Assembly: GCA_003136355.1 (NCBI GenBank)
Contig: PLED01000067.1
Coordinates: forward strand, 15,619-62,362
DNA length: 46,744 nucleotides
Origin: Vulcanimicrobiota bacterium
GTDB lineage: Bacteria > Vulcanimicrobiota > Vulcanimicrobiia > Vulcanimicrobiales > Vulcanimicrobiaceae
Direction: 5' to 3'
Under the pieces are notes generated by a model. The model worked only from the letters and a program-made list of their open reading frames with translations. It ran no database searches and was not told where the DNA came from. Position 1 is the first letter of the stretch, and each line of letters starts with the position of its first letter. Both the position numbers and the translations under genes were made by a program. This document shows, in pieces, positions 8,962-18,792 of this stretch.

Positions 8962-10229
8962 TACTCCCTCATTTCACCGAGGGCCTCAAGAGTATCTTTT
9001 CCGAAGGGCAGGGGCCGGTCCGTACGCGTCACCAGGTCGCGTAAAACGATCTGTCCTTCGGCCAATTCTTGCTCGCCCAGGATGAGCGCATAACGCGCGT
9101 TGTTGCGGTCGGCGAGCTTTAACTGCGCGAGCAGTTTCCGGTCTCCATAGTCGATGAAGATCGGCCAGCCGCTCGTGCGCCGGAGCGCGGCCACCAATGG
9201 CAGCAACGCTTGCAACGCTTGCGCTCCGATCGCAATCGCCTGCACGCCTTCGCGGCGCGCTTCCTCGTTGGTGCCGGCGGATTCGACCGCCCATAAGAAA
9301 CGCTCCAGCCCGAGCGCGAAACCCACAGCGGGAACATCGGGTCCGCCCAGCGATGCGACCAGTCCGTCGTACCGTCCGCCCGCGCAGATCGTATTCTGCG
9401 CCCCGAGCGCGTCGGAGCGAAACTCGAAAACGGTGCGCGTGTAGTAATCCAAACCGCGTACGATGTGTGAATCGGCTTCGTACGCTACGCCGTCGGCATC
9501 GAGCGCGCGTTTGACCCCGTCGAAATGGGCGCGGCATTCCGGGCACAAGAAATCCTCGAACGCGGGCGCGCTCGCGACGAGCTCGCGATCTTCAGAAGCC
9601 TTGCTGTCCAAGACACGCAGCGGATTGCGCTCGAGGCGGCGCTGCGAGTCGGCGCTGAGCGAGTCGCGATGCGGCAAAAAATGCGCGCGCAAAGCGTCGC
9701 GGTATTTGGGGCGGCAGTTTTCGTCGCCAATCGAGTTGAGCTTCAGCGTAACGCCTGCGATCTTGTAGGCTTGCAGCAGATCCCAAGCCAGCGAGATCAC
9801 TTCCGCGTCGGCTTCCGGCTGCGCGAACCCGGCGCACTCGATACCGAACTGATGCGACTGGCGGTAGCGTCCGGCTTGCGGACGCTCGTACCGAAAGATT
9901 GGGCCCAAATAGTACAGCCGCTGCGGTCCTTCGGTGAAGAGGCCGTGCTGCAGCGCGGCGCGCACGACGGGGGCCGTCCATTCCGGCCGCAGCGTCATGC
10001 TGCGGCCGCCCTTGTCGTCGAATGTGTACATTTCCTTTTCGACGATGTCGCTTGTCTCGCCGACTCCGCGCACAAAAAGCTCGGTCGATTCGAAGATGGG
10101 TGTGCGAATCTCGCCGTAGCCGTAACTGCGGGTCAGCGTGTGAACGTGTGCTTCGAGCTCTTGCCAGCGGCCTGACTGCGGCGGAAAAATATCTTGCGTG
10201 CCGCGCGGCGCCGCGAGCTTCGAAGGCAT
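8961..10229 (-). CDS. hisS: Histidyl-tRNA synthetase
   Basis: Class IIa synthetase that charges tRNA(His). It has 422 residues. Visible are [11 protein letters not shown] at the N-terminus, [19 protein letters not shown] and [12 protein letters not shown] (motif 2 region), [13 protein letters not shown], the histidine-specific [23 protein letters not shown], and motif 3 [14 protein letters not shown]. The C-terminal anticodon-binding domain (about 325-422) is present. ATG 10229 is the first gene of the long minus-strand operon; the 74-base gap to the divergent permease gene must hold its promoter, though I cannot point to clear -35/-10 boxes. Confidence 0.96.
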   Translation of the reverse strand: MPSKLAAPRGTQDIFPPQSGRWQELEAHVHTLTRSYGYGEIRTPIFESTELFVRGVGETSDIVEKEMYTFDDKGGRSMTLRPEWTAPVVRAALQHGLFTEGPQRLYYLGPIFRYERPQAGRYRQSHQFGIECAGFAQPEADAEVISLAWDLLQAYKIAGVTLKLNSIGDENCRPKYRDALRAHFLPHRDSLSADSQRRLERNPLRVLDSKASEDRELVASAPAFEDFLCPECRAHFDGVKRALDADGVAYEADSHIVRGLDYYTRTVFEFRSDALGAQNTICAGGRYDGLVASLGGPDVPAVGFALGLERFLWAVESAGTNEEARREGVQAIAIGAQALQALLPLVAALRRTSGWPIFIDYGDRKLLAQLKLADRNNARYALILGEQELAEGQIVLRDLVTRTDRPLPFGKDTLEALGEMRE

Positions 10230-10303
10230 GGCGCAGTCTTTAAAAGGCGCTCGGGCCGGACCTGCCCCTAGCGTTCGGCGCCGCGGAACGTGATTGAGGA
10301 ATC

Positions 10304-11371
10304 GTGGTCAGCGCGATCGTCGTCAACGCCGCCGCGATTTTGCTCGAAAGCGTGCCGTTCATTCTCGCCGGAGCGATCTGCGCGCGAATTCCGCTGCGCT
10401 TGGGGCGGCGGATTGTTCCATATCTGGGCTGCGGATGCGGCGCGGGACCCTCGGCGCGTTCGCTTCCCGCGTTTGCCGCCGCGTGGATCGTCTTCGGTCC
10501 GCTGGTCGCAGCCGCTCGTCTTGGAGCGGCAGTCGCGGTCGAAAAGCTCGCCGGCAAGAACCGGTGCGAAGCTCACGACGATTCAATCCTCGGCGAACTG
10601 CGCGCCATCGTCCCCTTTGCGCTAGGCGGTGCCGCGCTGCTTCCGCTGATGCCGGCGATTGCGGGCGCGCATCTCCCGGTTGCCGCGGTCGCTGTAACCG
10701 CAGCGCTTACGGCGTTCGTCACGTCGCCGTGCGCTCTCGGTACGATCGGCGTGGCCGCGATCGCGCGCGGGATCGCCCCAGCCGCCGCGGCGGCGTTTCT
10801 CGGCGTCGCCGGCATTTTCGATCTCCGCGCTTGGTCGCGCCGGTCGGAGCAGTGCGCCGGCCACGACTGCATCGCGTACGCGCTCGCGTTTGCGGCGTGC
10901 GCGCTCGCGGCGGTTCGCGGAGGCGGAACGCTGGTCAATCCGCGATTCACACCGGCGCTCTGGATCTGCGCGATCGCGTGCGGTTATCTCGCGCACCGTT
11001 ACCGCACGCACGCGCGGCCGGCATTGCGAATCGGGCCGGCGATCATGCTTGCAGGGTGCGTCCTGGGTTCGCCCGCGCCGGTATATTACGCGACGCAAAC
11101 GACGCTCGCCGGCGCGTTTCCCGGCGAGCGGATCGATTTTACCGGCGCGGTGGTGCGGTCGGGAAACAAGACCGCGCTCGTGCGTTACGCGATAGCGTGC
11201 TGCCGCGCAGACGCCGCGCCCATCTCGATTCGTTTGGATACATCCGCCGCCGTTCGTTCAGGCTGGGCGCGTGCGTGGGGCACGCTCGTACTGCGCGATG
11301 GAGAACTGCGTTTGCATGCCGGCAAGATCGAGCCGGTGCAGGCGCCGGCGGATCCGTTCGTCTACCGCTAA
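10304..11371 (+). CDS. Fused YcgR/YcgQ-like permease (UPF0718 plus DUF1980 regions)
   Basis: A 355-residue polytopic membrane protein. The first 270 residues have several hydrophobic segments and a GCGCGAGPSARSLPA motif, recalling the C-x-C-x-x-x-P motif of UPF0718/ArsP-type permeases. The last 80 residues look like a small soluble beta domain: ACCRADAAPISIRL, then WGTLVLRDG, then KIEPVQAPADPFVYR. This matches the TIGR03943/DUF1980 (YcgQ) pattern of CC-ADA followed by P-x-x-P(Y/F)-x-Y. These parts are two adjacent genes in Bacillus; here they appear as one protein. Start GTG 10304 with GAGGA just upstream. Substrate unknown. Family assignment is from remembered motifs, moderate confidence. 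Confidence 0.6.
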   Translation: MVSAIVVNAAAILLESVPFILAGAICARIPLRLGRRIVPYLGCGCGAGPSARSLPAFAAAWIVFGPLVAAARLGAAVAVEKLAGKNRCEAHDDSILGELRAIVPFALGGAALLPLMPAIAGAHLPVAAVAVTAALTAFVTSPCALGTIGVAAIARGIAPAAAAAFLGVAGIFDLRAWSRRSEQCAGHDCIAYALAFAACALAAVRGGGTLVNPRFTPALWICAIACGYLAHRYRTHARPALRIGPAIMLAGCVLGSPAPVYYATQTTLAGAFPGERIDFTGAVVRSGNKTALVRYAIACCRADAAPISIRLDTSAAVRSGWARAWGTLVLRDGELRLHAGKIEPVQAPADPFVYR

Positions 11372-11760
11372 GTGCGAACCCGCGCTTCCAGTAACTCCAC
11401 GGGAATGCCGTTGGGATCTTCCACGAAAGCGAGTGCGCCGGCTCCGCTCGGCGACTTCTTCACGTCTTTGACGATCTTCACGCCCTGCTCTCGCAGCTGC
11501 GCGATGAAGGGCTCGAGCTTGCCGTCGATCTCGAGCGCTAGGTGTTCGTAACGGTTTCCGACTTCGTAAGGCGGGTGATCTTCGAGATCGTAGACGAGCT
11601 CGATATAGGCGTTCCAGTCGTTGCCGACAAAGGCCATGTCCGCGTTGCCCGGATAATGCAGCGGACCTTCGAGCAGCTTCAGCCCGAGTTTCTTGGTATA
11701 GAAGTCGATCGATTCTTGCATGTCGTTGACGAAAATCGATGTGTGCAGGTAGCGAGCCAT
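11368..11760 (-). CDS. Glyoxalase/VOC family protein, lactoylglutathione lyase-like
   Basis: A 130-residue vicinal-oxygen-chelate protein with two beta-alpha-beta-beta-beta modules. The four metal-site positions of glyoxalase I are all present: H6 (YLHTSIFV), E54 (AYIELVY), H73 (YEHLALEI) and E122 (IPVELLEA), and FVEDPNGIPVELL is typical. It could detoxify methylglyoxal with glutathione or another thiol; the thiol is not evident from sequence. Last gene of the fabF-rnc-smc-purH operon, 10 bases after purH. Its TAG overlaps the TAA of the convergent permease gene by 4 bases (CTAA at 11368-11371). Confidence 0.88.
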   Translation of the reverse strand: MARYLHTSIFVNDMQESIDFYTKKLGLKLLEGPLHYPGNADMAFVGNDWNAYIELVYDLEDHPPYEVGNRYEHLALEIDGKLEPFIAQLREQGVKIVKDVKKSPSGAGALAFVEDPNGIPVELLEARVRT

Positions 11761-11770
11761 TCCAGTTCTC

Positions 11771-13285
11771 CTAGTGCAGAAAGTAGCGGTGGCTGGAAAA
11801 GACGAGCGATACGCCGAGGCGATCGGCCGCCGCGATCACTTCGGAGTCGCGCATCGAACCGCCCGGCGCGATAACCGCCGTACAGCCGGCCTCCGCCGCG
11901 GCCTCAAGGCCATCGGCAAATGGAAAGAATCCGTCGCTGGCGCAGGCCGCGCCGCGCGCGCGCTTAGCAGCGCGCATCCCTGCGATCTGCACGGCGCTCA
12001 CGCGATTGGTTTGGCCGGCGCAAATACCCCGCGTGACGCCATCCTTGACGATCACGACGCCGTTGCTTTTTACGTGACGCACGACGTCCCAAGCCAGGGC
12101 CAAGTCGTGCCATTCCTGCTCGAGCGGACGGCGCGCGCTGACGACTTTCCACGACTCGGGCGCAAACCCGGGGTCTTCCTCTTCGGCGAGCACGCCGCCG
12201 AGCGCGCTGCGCAACTGCAATCCGCGCTGTAACGCATCGGGCATCTCCGGCGCGTAGCGCATGATGCGCAAGTTTTTCTTCTTTTTCAGCAGCTCCAGCG
12301 CGTCGGAAGCGAAATCCGGAGCCGCGACGATCTCCAGGAAAAACGGCGCGATCGTTTTTGCAGCGGATCCATCGATCGTGCGATCCGCCGCCAAAATTCC
12401 GCCGTAGGCTGAAACCGGATCCGCAGCCAGCGCTTCGCCGGCGGCTTTGTCGACGGTCGAACGCTGCGCAACGCCGCACGGCACGGTATGTTTGACGATC
12501 GCGGCGCGCGCGAATCGCTCGCGCTCCGAGCCAAATTCGGCGCCGAGCGGCGCGCGCGAGAGCAGCCGCAGCGTCGCATCGAGGTCGAGCAGGTTATTGT
12601 AGCTGAGCGCTTTGCCGTGCAGCTGCTCGGGAACGCGCGAAGACTCCAGGTAAAATGCCGCGCGCAGCTGCGGATTTTCGCCGTAGCGGAGCTGCTGCGC
12701 GAGCGGCATGGCTACGGTCAGCGCCCCGGGCAGTTCGGCTTGCTCCGATCCAGACTGCGATCCCAGTTGACGTGCGATCGCCGCATCATAGGCCGCCGTG
12801 ATTTCGAAGGCGCGCGCGGCCCAGCGTTTGCGCGCGGTTTCATCCGGGCCGCCGTTTTGCAGCGCGTCGAGGAATTCGCGATACTGCGACGGATCGCTGA
12901 GCACGGTGACGTGCGGATAGTTTTTCGCGGCCGCCCGCAGCAGCGCAACCCCGCCGATGTCGATATCGGGCAGCGGATAAAGATTAACGACTATTGTTGA
13001 AAAGGCGTGTATCGCGTACGTCCGCGCTTGCGCGCGGTGCCCTTCGTCGTCACGGTCGAAAAGAATCGCGCCGAGAATCTTTGGATGCAGCGTTTTGACG
13101 CGTCCGCTAAAGAGCGGCGGAAAGCCCGTGATCTCCTCGACATCGCGCGCTGTGATCCCGTCGCCTGAAAGCGCATCGCGCGTGCCGCCGGTCGCGTAGA
13201 TTTCGTGGCCGCGCTCGCAAAGCGCGCGCGCTACTTCGGCGGCGCCGGTGCGGTCGGAAAGCGAGAAGAGCGCAGCTTCAGGCAA
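11771..13285 (-). CDS. purH: Bifunctional AICAR transformylase/IMP cyclohydrolase
   Basis: Catalyses the last two steps of IMP synthesis. It has 504 residues: an N-terminal MGS-like IMP cyclohydrolase domain (ALFSLSDRTG, GRVKTLHPKI, VVNLYPL, AAKNYPHVTVL, about 1-130), then the AICAR formyltransferase domain (LRYGENPQLRAAFY, IVKHTVPCGVA, SAYGGI, FFPFADGLEAAAEAG, PGGSMRDSEVIAAAD). The usual KHTNPCG has Val in place of Asn. The start is TTG at 13285, overlapping smc by 8 bases, with a good GGAGG 6 bases upstream; no ATG or GTG is available there. Confidence 0.95.
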   Translation of the reverse strand: MPEAALFSLSDRTGAAEVARALCERGHEIYATGGTRDALSGDGITARDVEEITGFPPLFSGRVKTLHPKILGAILFDRDDEGHRAQARTYAIHAFSTIVVNLYPLPDIDIGGVALLRAAAKNYPHVTVLSDPSQYREFLDALQNGGPDETARKRWAARAFEITAAYDAAIARQLGSQSGSEQAELPGALTVAMPLAQQLRYGENPQLRAAFYLESSRVPEQLHGKALSYNNLLDLDATLRLLSRAPLGAEFGSERERFARAAIVKHTVPCGVAQRSTVDKAAGEALAADPVSAYGGILAADRTIDGSAAKTIAPFFLEIVAAPDFASDALELLKKKKNLRIMRYAPEMPDALQRGLQLRSALGGVLAEEEDPGFAPESWKVVSARRPLEQEWHDLALAWDVVRHVKSNGVVIVKDGVTRGICAGQTNRVSAVQIAGMRAAKRARGAACASDGFFPFADGLEAAAEAGCTAVIAPGGSMRDSEVIAAADRLGVSLVFSSHRYFLH

Positions 13286-16200
13286 TGGCGGCCTCCGCCG
13301 GCCGCTCCTCTTCGCGAAGTTCCGCGGAGACGATCGAGCTGATCCCCGCCTCGCGCATCGTCACGCCGTACAGCCGGTCTGCAAGTTCCATCGTCTGTTT
13401 GTTGTGCGTCACGATGACCATCTGCGACTCCGACGCGAGTTCGCGCACCATCTTTGAAAAGCGTTCGACGTTGGCGTCGTCCAGCGCGGCGTCGACTTCG
13501 TCGAGCAGATAGAACGGTGACGGACGCACTTTGATCAGCGCGAAGATCAGAGCCGCGGCGGTCAGCGCGCGTTCGCCGCCGGAAAGCGCGGCGAGCGGCA
13601 TCAGCTTTTTGCCCGGCGGCTGCACCGAAATTTCGATGCCCGTCTCCGAAAGATTCTCGGGATTGGTCTGCCACATGCGCGCTTCGCCGCCGCCGATGAG
13701 GCGCGCGTACATCTCGGTGAACGCGGCCGCCACCAGATCGAACGTTTCGTTGAACTGCGCCTGCGTCAGCTGTTCGATCTCCGCAATCGACTGCAGCAGC
13801 GTCTCGCGCGCTTTGGCCAAGTCGTCCATCTGCGCGCGTAAAAACTGCTCGCGCTGCGCGATCTCTTCGCGGTCGGCCTCTGCGTTAAGGTTCACGTTGG
13901 AGAGCCGTGCCAAGTCTTCGCGGAGTCGCGGAAGGTCGACGGCGATTTCGTCGGGCTCTTCTTTATAACGCTCCTCGACTTCGCGGCATTCTTCATCGGT
14001 CGCGGGATTTTGCGCGAACTGCGAGACAAGCATGCCCAGCTCGGCTTCGATCTCCGCCAGCCGCATGCGGTGCTGCTCGCCGCCGGCGGCGATGTCGCGC
14101 TCTTCGAGCTCCGCGGTACGTAAATCCGATTCCAGCTGCGTCACGCGATCCGACATCGTTTCGCGGTCGCGGCGCGCCGCTTCAAAGGCCGCATCGGTTT
14201 CACCGACCGCCGCGCGCAGCGTTTCCAGCTGTTTGGCCGCGTTCTGCACTTGATCGTTCAGGCCGGAGATGTCGGCATGCATCTGATCGCGCGCCGTGCG
14301 CGAGCGCTCGACGTTCGCATCGATAATGCCCAGGCGCGCTTTGGCGGCGTCGCGTTCCGCGCCGAGCGCCGCGTGGCGTTCGCGCAGATCGCCGGCCGCG
14401 CTCGCGGCCCGCGCTTGCGACTCCTCGGCCTTCGAGATCCGCTCGCGCGCTTCGCGCAGACGGCCCTCCAGGCGCGTTCGTTCGGCATCGTCGCTCTGCT
14501 CGGGCGCCTTCTCGAAGTCGCGTTCGCGCGTGCGCGCGCTATCCGCAGCCGACTGCATCTCTGCGATGCGCGCCTGCGCAGTTTCGAACTCTTTTTGCAT
14601 CCGCTCGACTTCGGCCGCCGCCGACGCCATCTCGCCGCGCACTTCGGCCAGCGACAACTCGGTGCGCGTGAAAAACTCTCGCGCCGTGTCGCGCCCTTCG
14701 ATCGCTTTGAGTGAGTGGTTGGCAGTGCGCTCGAGCTGCGTCTCGAGTTCGAGCAGATTCGCGCGCATCTCGTTCAGGCGTTCGCGCAGCGTTTGCGCTT
14801 GCGCGCGCCGCGAGAGAATCGAACGCTCGCGTTTGTAGCGGCCGCCGGTAATCGCGCCGCCGCCCGCAATCTGTTCGCCTGACAGCGTAACGATCGTGTC
14901 GCGGAACCCGCGGTTGCGCACGAGATCGATTCCGGTCTTGAGCGTATCGACCACGAGCACGCTTCCGACCAGGAAACGCACGATGCTTTCGTATTTGGGC
15001 TGCGTACGGACCAGCGTGTGCGCGTAGCCGACGATCCCGCTCGCGCCGCGCAAATCAGCGCCCACTTCGCGCCCGGTGCGGCTTTGCAGCGTATCGAGTG
15101 GAAGAAACGTCGCGCGGCCCACTTCCTTGACGTTAAGGTAATCGATCGCGCGCTCGGCGTCCTCGGACGTTTTCGTGATGATGTTGGAGAGCCGCGCGCC
15201 AAACGCCACGTCCATCGCACGCGCGTAACGCTCGTCGATCTCGATCACGTTGCTGACGACGCCTTCTATGCCGCGCAGTTCGCCGCGCTGCCACGCTTCG
15301 ACGATGGCGCGCGTGCCTGGCACGTGCCCTTCCATCGCATTTTCGAGCTCTTCTATGGTGTGCAGCCGCGATTGCGCGGCGGCGACTTCGCTGGAGTACT
15401 CGCGGTGCTCGGTCTGCGCGCGCGTTAAATCGGTTTGCGCTGCGACGGCGAGCTTCTCGGCGTCTTCGATCCGGCCGCGCGCGTCGACGAGTTGCGTTTC
15501 GAGAGCGTTGAGCTGCGCTTCGCGCTCGCCGTACCGGTGCGTGGCTCCGCCGGCCGCGATCTGCAATTTCTCCGACGCGTCGTGCGCGGCGCGCAGCTCG
15601 TTTTCGAGCCGTGCGCTTTCGGCGCGCGCGCTTTGGTATTGTGCGCGATGTTCGGCTTTGCGTTCGGCGCCGGCGGAAACCGCCGCCTCGACCTCGCGCA
15701 GCTTCGTGAAGATCTCGTCGAGCTCGCCGCGCGCTTGTGAGAGCGAGGTTTGCGCGGCGAGTTCGCTCTCGCGCGCTCCTTCGAGCTCCGCCTGCAGCGG
15801 TCCGATTCGCGCATCCAAACTCGCGAGCGTCGCTTCCAGACCTTCGCGTTCTTCGCGCACGCGCGCCGCATCTTCAGAGGTTTGCGTATCCTGCGCTTGC
15901 AGCGCTTCGCGCCGCGCCTGCGCTGCCGCGTACTCCGCTTCCAAGCGCGAAAGATCCGCGCGGACGGTTTGCGTCTTGGTGCGCAGATCTTCCAGCGTCA
16001 GCTCTTGGCGGTATGCGGCCGTGCGAGCTTCGGCGAGCTGCGCCCCCAGCGACGCCGCTTTGGCCGCGCCGGCCCCGCGCAGCTCTTCGTTGCGTTCGAG
16101 CTCGCCCTTGAGGTGCTCGCGTTCCGCGCGGCGCGAGACACTGGCACGAATGTAGGAGAGAATTTCGAGGTCGCGCACGCGCGCGCTGAGCTTACGGTAG

Positions 16201-16841
16201 CGTTTGGCGCGCCGCACTTGCGTGTCGAGCTCGGGAATGCGCCGCTCGAGTTCGACGATCAGATCGTTGATGCGGATCGCGTTCGCTTCGGTTTGTTCGA
16301 GCCTGCGCAGCGACTCGTTCTTGCGCGCCAAAAACTTCGCGATGCCGGCCGTTTCCTCAAAGAGCGCGCGGCGGTCGCTGGGTTTGCTCGTAAGGATCGC
16401 GTCGATCTGCCCTTGCGAAACGATCGAGTAGCTTCCCGGACCCAGTCCGGTGCCCATCAAGAGATCGTGCACGTCGCGCAGGCGCACCTGATTGCGGTTG
16501 ATATAGTACTCGATCTCGCCGGCGCGGTAAGCGCGGCGCGCGATCTCGACTTCGGTGAAATCGATCGGCAACCGGCCGTCACTATTGTCAAAAGTGATCG
16601 TCACCTCGGCCAAGCCCAGCGGCTTGCGCTTTTCGTTGCCGGCGAAGATCACGTCTTCCATCTTGCCCGAACGCAAGCTCTTGCTACTCTGCTCCCCGAG
16701 CCCCCAGCGGAAGGCGTCGATCAGATTGGATTTTCCGGAGCCGTTGGGGCCGACGACGGCGGTGATGCCGCTGCCGAATTCGAGCGTAGTAGGATCGGCG
16801 AAAGTCTTAAAGCCGAACGTTTTTATGCTCTTGAGTTTTAT
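13278..16841 (-). CDS. smc: Chromosome segregation protein SMC, apparent AUA start
   Basis: Condensin ATPase that organises and helps segregate the chromosome with ScpA/ScpB. From codon 16841 it has 1187 residues, the normal SMC length. Walker A is GPNGSGKS (about 31-38), long coiled coils run 160-500 and 670-1030, the hinge lies about 510-660, and the C-terminal lobe has LSGGERALTAAALIF and the Walker B YLLDEVDAALDDAN. No ATG, GTG or TTG exists between the upstream in-frame stop and Walker A. The codon aligned with the usual first Met of M-x-L-K-S-I is ATA, in an ATAA overlap with the rnc stop and with AGAGG 9 bases upstream. A caller limited to usual starts would begin near 16676 and lose the Walker A. 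Confidence 0.93.
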   Translation of the reverse strand: MKLKSIKTFGFKTFADPTTLEFGSGITAVVGPNGSGKSNLIDAFRWGLGEQSSKSLRSGKMEDVIFAGNEKRKPLGLAEVTITFDNSDGRLPIDFTEVEIARRAYRAGEIEYYINRNQVRLRDVHDLLMGTGLGPGSYSIVSQGQIDAILTSKPSDRRALFEETAGIAKFLARKNESLRRLEQTEANAIRINDLIVELERRIPELDTQVRRAKRYRKLSARVRDLEILSYIRASVSRRAEREHLKGELERNEELRGAGAAKAASLGAQLAEARTAAYRQELTLEDLRTKTQTVRADLSRLEAEYAAAQARREALQAQDTQTSEDAARVREEREGLEATLASLDARIGPLQAELEGARESELAAQTSLSQARGELDEIFTKLREVEAAVSAGAERKAEHRAQYQSARAESARLENELRAAHDASEKLQIAAGGATHRYGEREAQLNALETQLVDARGRIEDAEKLAVAAQTDLTRAQTEHREYSSEVAAAQSRLHTIEELENAMEGHVPGTRAIVEAWQRGELRGIEGVVSNVIEIDERYARAMDVAFGARLSNIITKTSEDAERAIDYLNVKEVGRATFLPLDTLQSRTGREVGADLRGASGIVGYAHTLVRTQPKYESIVRFLVGSVLVVDTLKTGIDLVRNRGFRDTIVTLSGEQIAGGGAITGGRYKRERSILSRRAQAQTLRERLNEMRANLLELETQLERTANHSLKAIEGRDTAREFFTRTELSLAEVRGEMASAAAEVERMQKEFETAQARIAEMQSAADSARTRERDFEKAPEQSDDAERTRLEGRLREARERISKAEESQARAASAAGDLRERHAALGAERDAAKARLGIIDANVERSRTARDQMHADISGLNDQVQNAAKQLETLRAAVGETDAAFEAARRDRETMSDRVTQLESDLRTAELEERDIAAGGEQHRMRLAEIEAELGMLVSQFAQNPATDEECREVEERYKEEPDEIAVDLPRLREDLARLSNVNLNAEADREEIAQREQFLRAQMDDLAKARETLLQSIAEIEQLTQAQFNETFDLVAAAFTEMYARLIGGGEARMWQTNPENLSETGIEISVQPPGKKLMPLAALSGGERALTAAALIFALIKVRPSPFYLLDEVDAALDDANVERFSKMVRELASESQMVIVTHNKQTMELADRLYGVTMREAGISSIVSAELREEERPAEAAIA

Positions 16842-17551
16842 TTCTTCTTGCCTCTACGAGCCCGCGCGAGCAGTAACTGCAGCGCTTCATGAGCGGCCTG
16901 CAGCTGCGCTATTTTTTTCGACTTTCCGGCCCCGGAACCCAGCACCCTATCGTTGAGAACGACTTCGGAGACGAAATGAGGCGCCTGCGGCGTGCCCGCC
17001 GATCGGTCGCGATAGACCGGCAGCTTGCGGTAGCGCTGTTGAGCGAGCGACTGCAGCAGCGATTTCGGGTCGGTGACGCCTTCGTCGGAGAGATCGACCA
17101 GCGCCATGTGCTGCTCTAAAACGAAGCGGCGCGCTTTCACTTCGCCGTAACGCCGGTAGAGCGTGCCGACGAATGCTTCAAATGCGTCGGCCAGGATCGT
17201 TGTGTTTTCGGCTCCGCCCGAGCGCTCCAATCCCGATCCCAGCTCGACCAAATCCGCAAAACCTAGGCGCAGTGCAGTCACCGCCAAAGCGCTGTCGCGC
17301 ACGATCGCGGCCTTGCGCGCGGTCAGCCACCCTTCCGAGGCGTTGGGATGCTCTTCGAAAAGCCAGCCCGCGGCGGCTAGCCCGACGACCGCGTCCCCCA
17401 GAAACTCCAGGCGCTCGTTGGAATGCTTGCGGCGCTCCCGCGCGGCGCTTTCATGGACGAAGGCTTGTTCGAACTCGGCGAGATCGGTCGGGGCGAGGTG
17501 GGCTTTCCGGAGCAGCGCGCGCAGCCGGCGGCGCCGCGCTTCCCCGGCCAT
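16838..17551 (-). CDS. rnc: Ribonuclease III
   Basis: Cleaves double-stranded RNA in rRNA and mRNA processing. It has 237 residues. The catalytic domain has the signature NERLEFLGDAVVGLAAAG (45 onward) and the second acidic cluster in ILADAFEAFVGTLY. The C-terminal dsRNA-binding domain runs from DPKSLLQSLAQQRYRKLPVY to AGKSKKIAQLQAAHEALQL, and the tail is Lys/Arg-rich. ATG 17551 overlaps the fabF stop by one base (TGATG). rnc followed by smc is a common bacterial order. It is also a candidate processor of the long RNA stem at 25298-25488. Confidence 0.96.
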   Translation of the reverse strand: MAGEARRRRLRALLRKAHLAPTDLAEFEQAFVHESAARERRKHSNERLEFLGDAVVGLAAAGWLFEEHPNASEGWLTARKAAIVRDSALAVTALRLGFADLVELGSGLERSGGAENTTILADAFEAFVGTLYRRYGEVKARRFVLEQHMALVDLSDEGVTDPKSLLQSLAQQRYRKLPVYRDRSAGTPQAPHFVSEVVLNDRVLGSGAGKSKKIAQLQAAHEALQLLLARARRGKKK

Positions 17552-18792
17552 CAGCGGACTTTGCCGAACACCAAGACGCTGTTGTGGCCGCCGAAACCGA
17601 AGGAGTTGGAAAGCGCCACGCGCACCGGCGCCTTGCGCGCCACGTTCGGAACGTAATCGAGCGTGCAGTCCGGATCTGGGACCTCGTAGTTGATCGTCGG
17701 CGGCATGACGTCGTTGTCCACCGCCAGCGCGCAGGCCACGCCTTCTATGCCGCCGGCCGCGCCGAGCGCGTGACCGTGCATGGATTTGGTCGAGCTGACC
17801 GCGACCTTCGTATCGGCTCCGAAGACGCGTTCGATCGCCTGCGACTCCGCGACGTCCCCTTGCGGCGTCGATGTGCCGTGCGCGTTGATGTAGTCCACGT
17901 CGCCTGGACCGATGCCCGATTGTTTCAGCGAACGGTTGAGCGCGAGCTCGACGCCCATGCTTTCCGGATCGGGAGCGACCAAGTTGTAGGCGTCGGCTGA
18001 TTGTCCGTAGCCGAGCATTTCGCAGTATATTTTTGCGCCGCGCGCTTTCGCGTGTTCGTATTCCTCGAGCACCAAAATGCCCGCGCCTTCGGCCAGTACG
18101 AAACCGTCGCGCTCTTTGTCGAACGGGCGGCTGGCGCGCGTGGGCTCGTCGTTTAGCGTCGAGAGCGCTTTCATCGAACAGAAGCCGCCGACGGCCAGCG
18201 GTGAAATCGTGGCTTCGGTTCCGCCCGCGATCATCGCGTCGCAGTCACCGAGCACCACGTAGTTGTATGCCGTGATAATCGCGTCGTTGGCGCTGGCGCA
18301 GGCGCTCGCGGCCGAAAAGAACGGACCGCGGAATCCGAACTGCATCGAGATGTGCGCGGCCGACGCGTTCGCCATCAGCATAGGAATGAAGAACGGCGTG
18401 ACCTTCGACCACGTGCCGTTCTTACTGGCGACATCGGAGTTGTGCCAGAACGTCAGGATGCCGCCGATGCCGGTGCCCAGTATCGCCCCGACTCTGTTCT
18501 TGAATTCCTGATCCTCAGGCAGCTTCGCGTCGGCGATCGCCTCGCGCGCCGCGACCAAAGCATATTGCGAGAAGCGGTCCATTCGGCGCGCCTCACGCCT
18601 GCCGATCAAACTGTCGGCGTCGAAGTCCTTGACCTCGGCCGCGAAGCGCGTCGCGAAGTCGCTGGCGTCGAATGCCGTAATGGGCCCGACGCCGCTTTCG
18701 CCTGCGACGAGGCGGCGCCAAAACTCTTGGGTGGTATTGCCCAGGGGCGTCACGGCCCCCAGACCGGTGACCACGACGCGTCGCTTTGTCAA
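17551..18792 (-). CDS. fabF: 3-oxoacyl-[acyl-carrier-protein] synthase II
   Basis: Elongating condensing enzyme of fatty acid synthesis. It has 413 residues, the normal FabF length. Thiolase-fold catalytic triad: C165 ([10 protein letters not shown]), H305 ([11 protein letters not shown]) and H341 ([12 protein letters not shown]). [14 protein letters not shown] and [15 protein letters not shown] are also diagnostic. The start is TTG at 18792 with CAGGAG ending 6 bases upstream; no ATG fits. It opens the operon fabF-rnc-smc-purH-VOC. acpP, which often precedes fabF, is not here; instead the divergent rpmA gene lies 102 bases away. Confidence 0.96.
   Translation of the reverse strand: MTKRRVVVTGLGAVTPLGNTTQEFWRRLVAGESGVGPITAFDASDFATRFAAEVKDFDADSLIGRREARRMDRFSQYALVAAREAIADAKLPEDQEFKNRVGAILGTGIGGILTFWHNSDVASKNGTWSKVTPFFIPMLMANASAAHISMQFGFRGPFFSAASACASANDAIITAYNYVVLGDCDAMIAGGTEATISPLAVGGFCSMKALSTLNDEPTRASRPFDKERDGFVLAEGAGILVLEEYEHAKARGAKIYCEMLGYGQSADAYNLVAPDPESMGVELALNRSLKQSGIGPGDVDYINAHGTSTPQGDVAESQAIERVFGADTKVAVSSTKSMHGHALGAAGGIEGVACALAVDNDVMPPTINYEVPDPDCTLDYVPNVARKAPVRVALSNSFGFGGHNSVLVFGKVR

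Noticed and set aside
16676-16841. smc as an N-terminally truncated protein or pseudogene
   Set aside because: The upstream in-frame sequence encodes an intact family N-terminus with Walker A; only the start codon is unusual.
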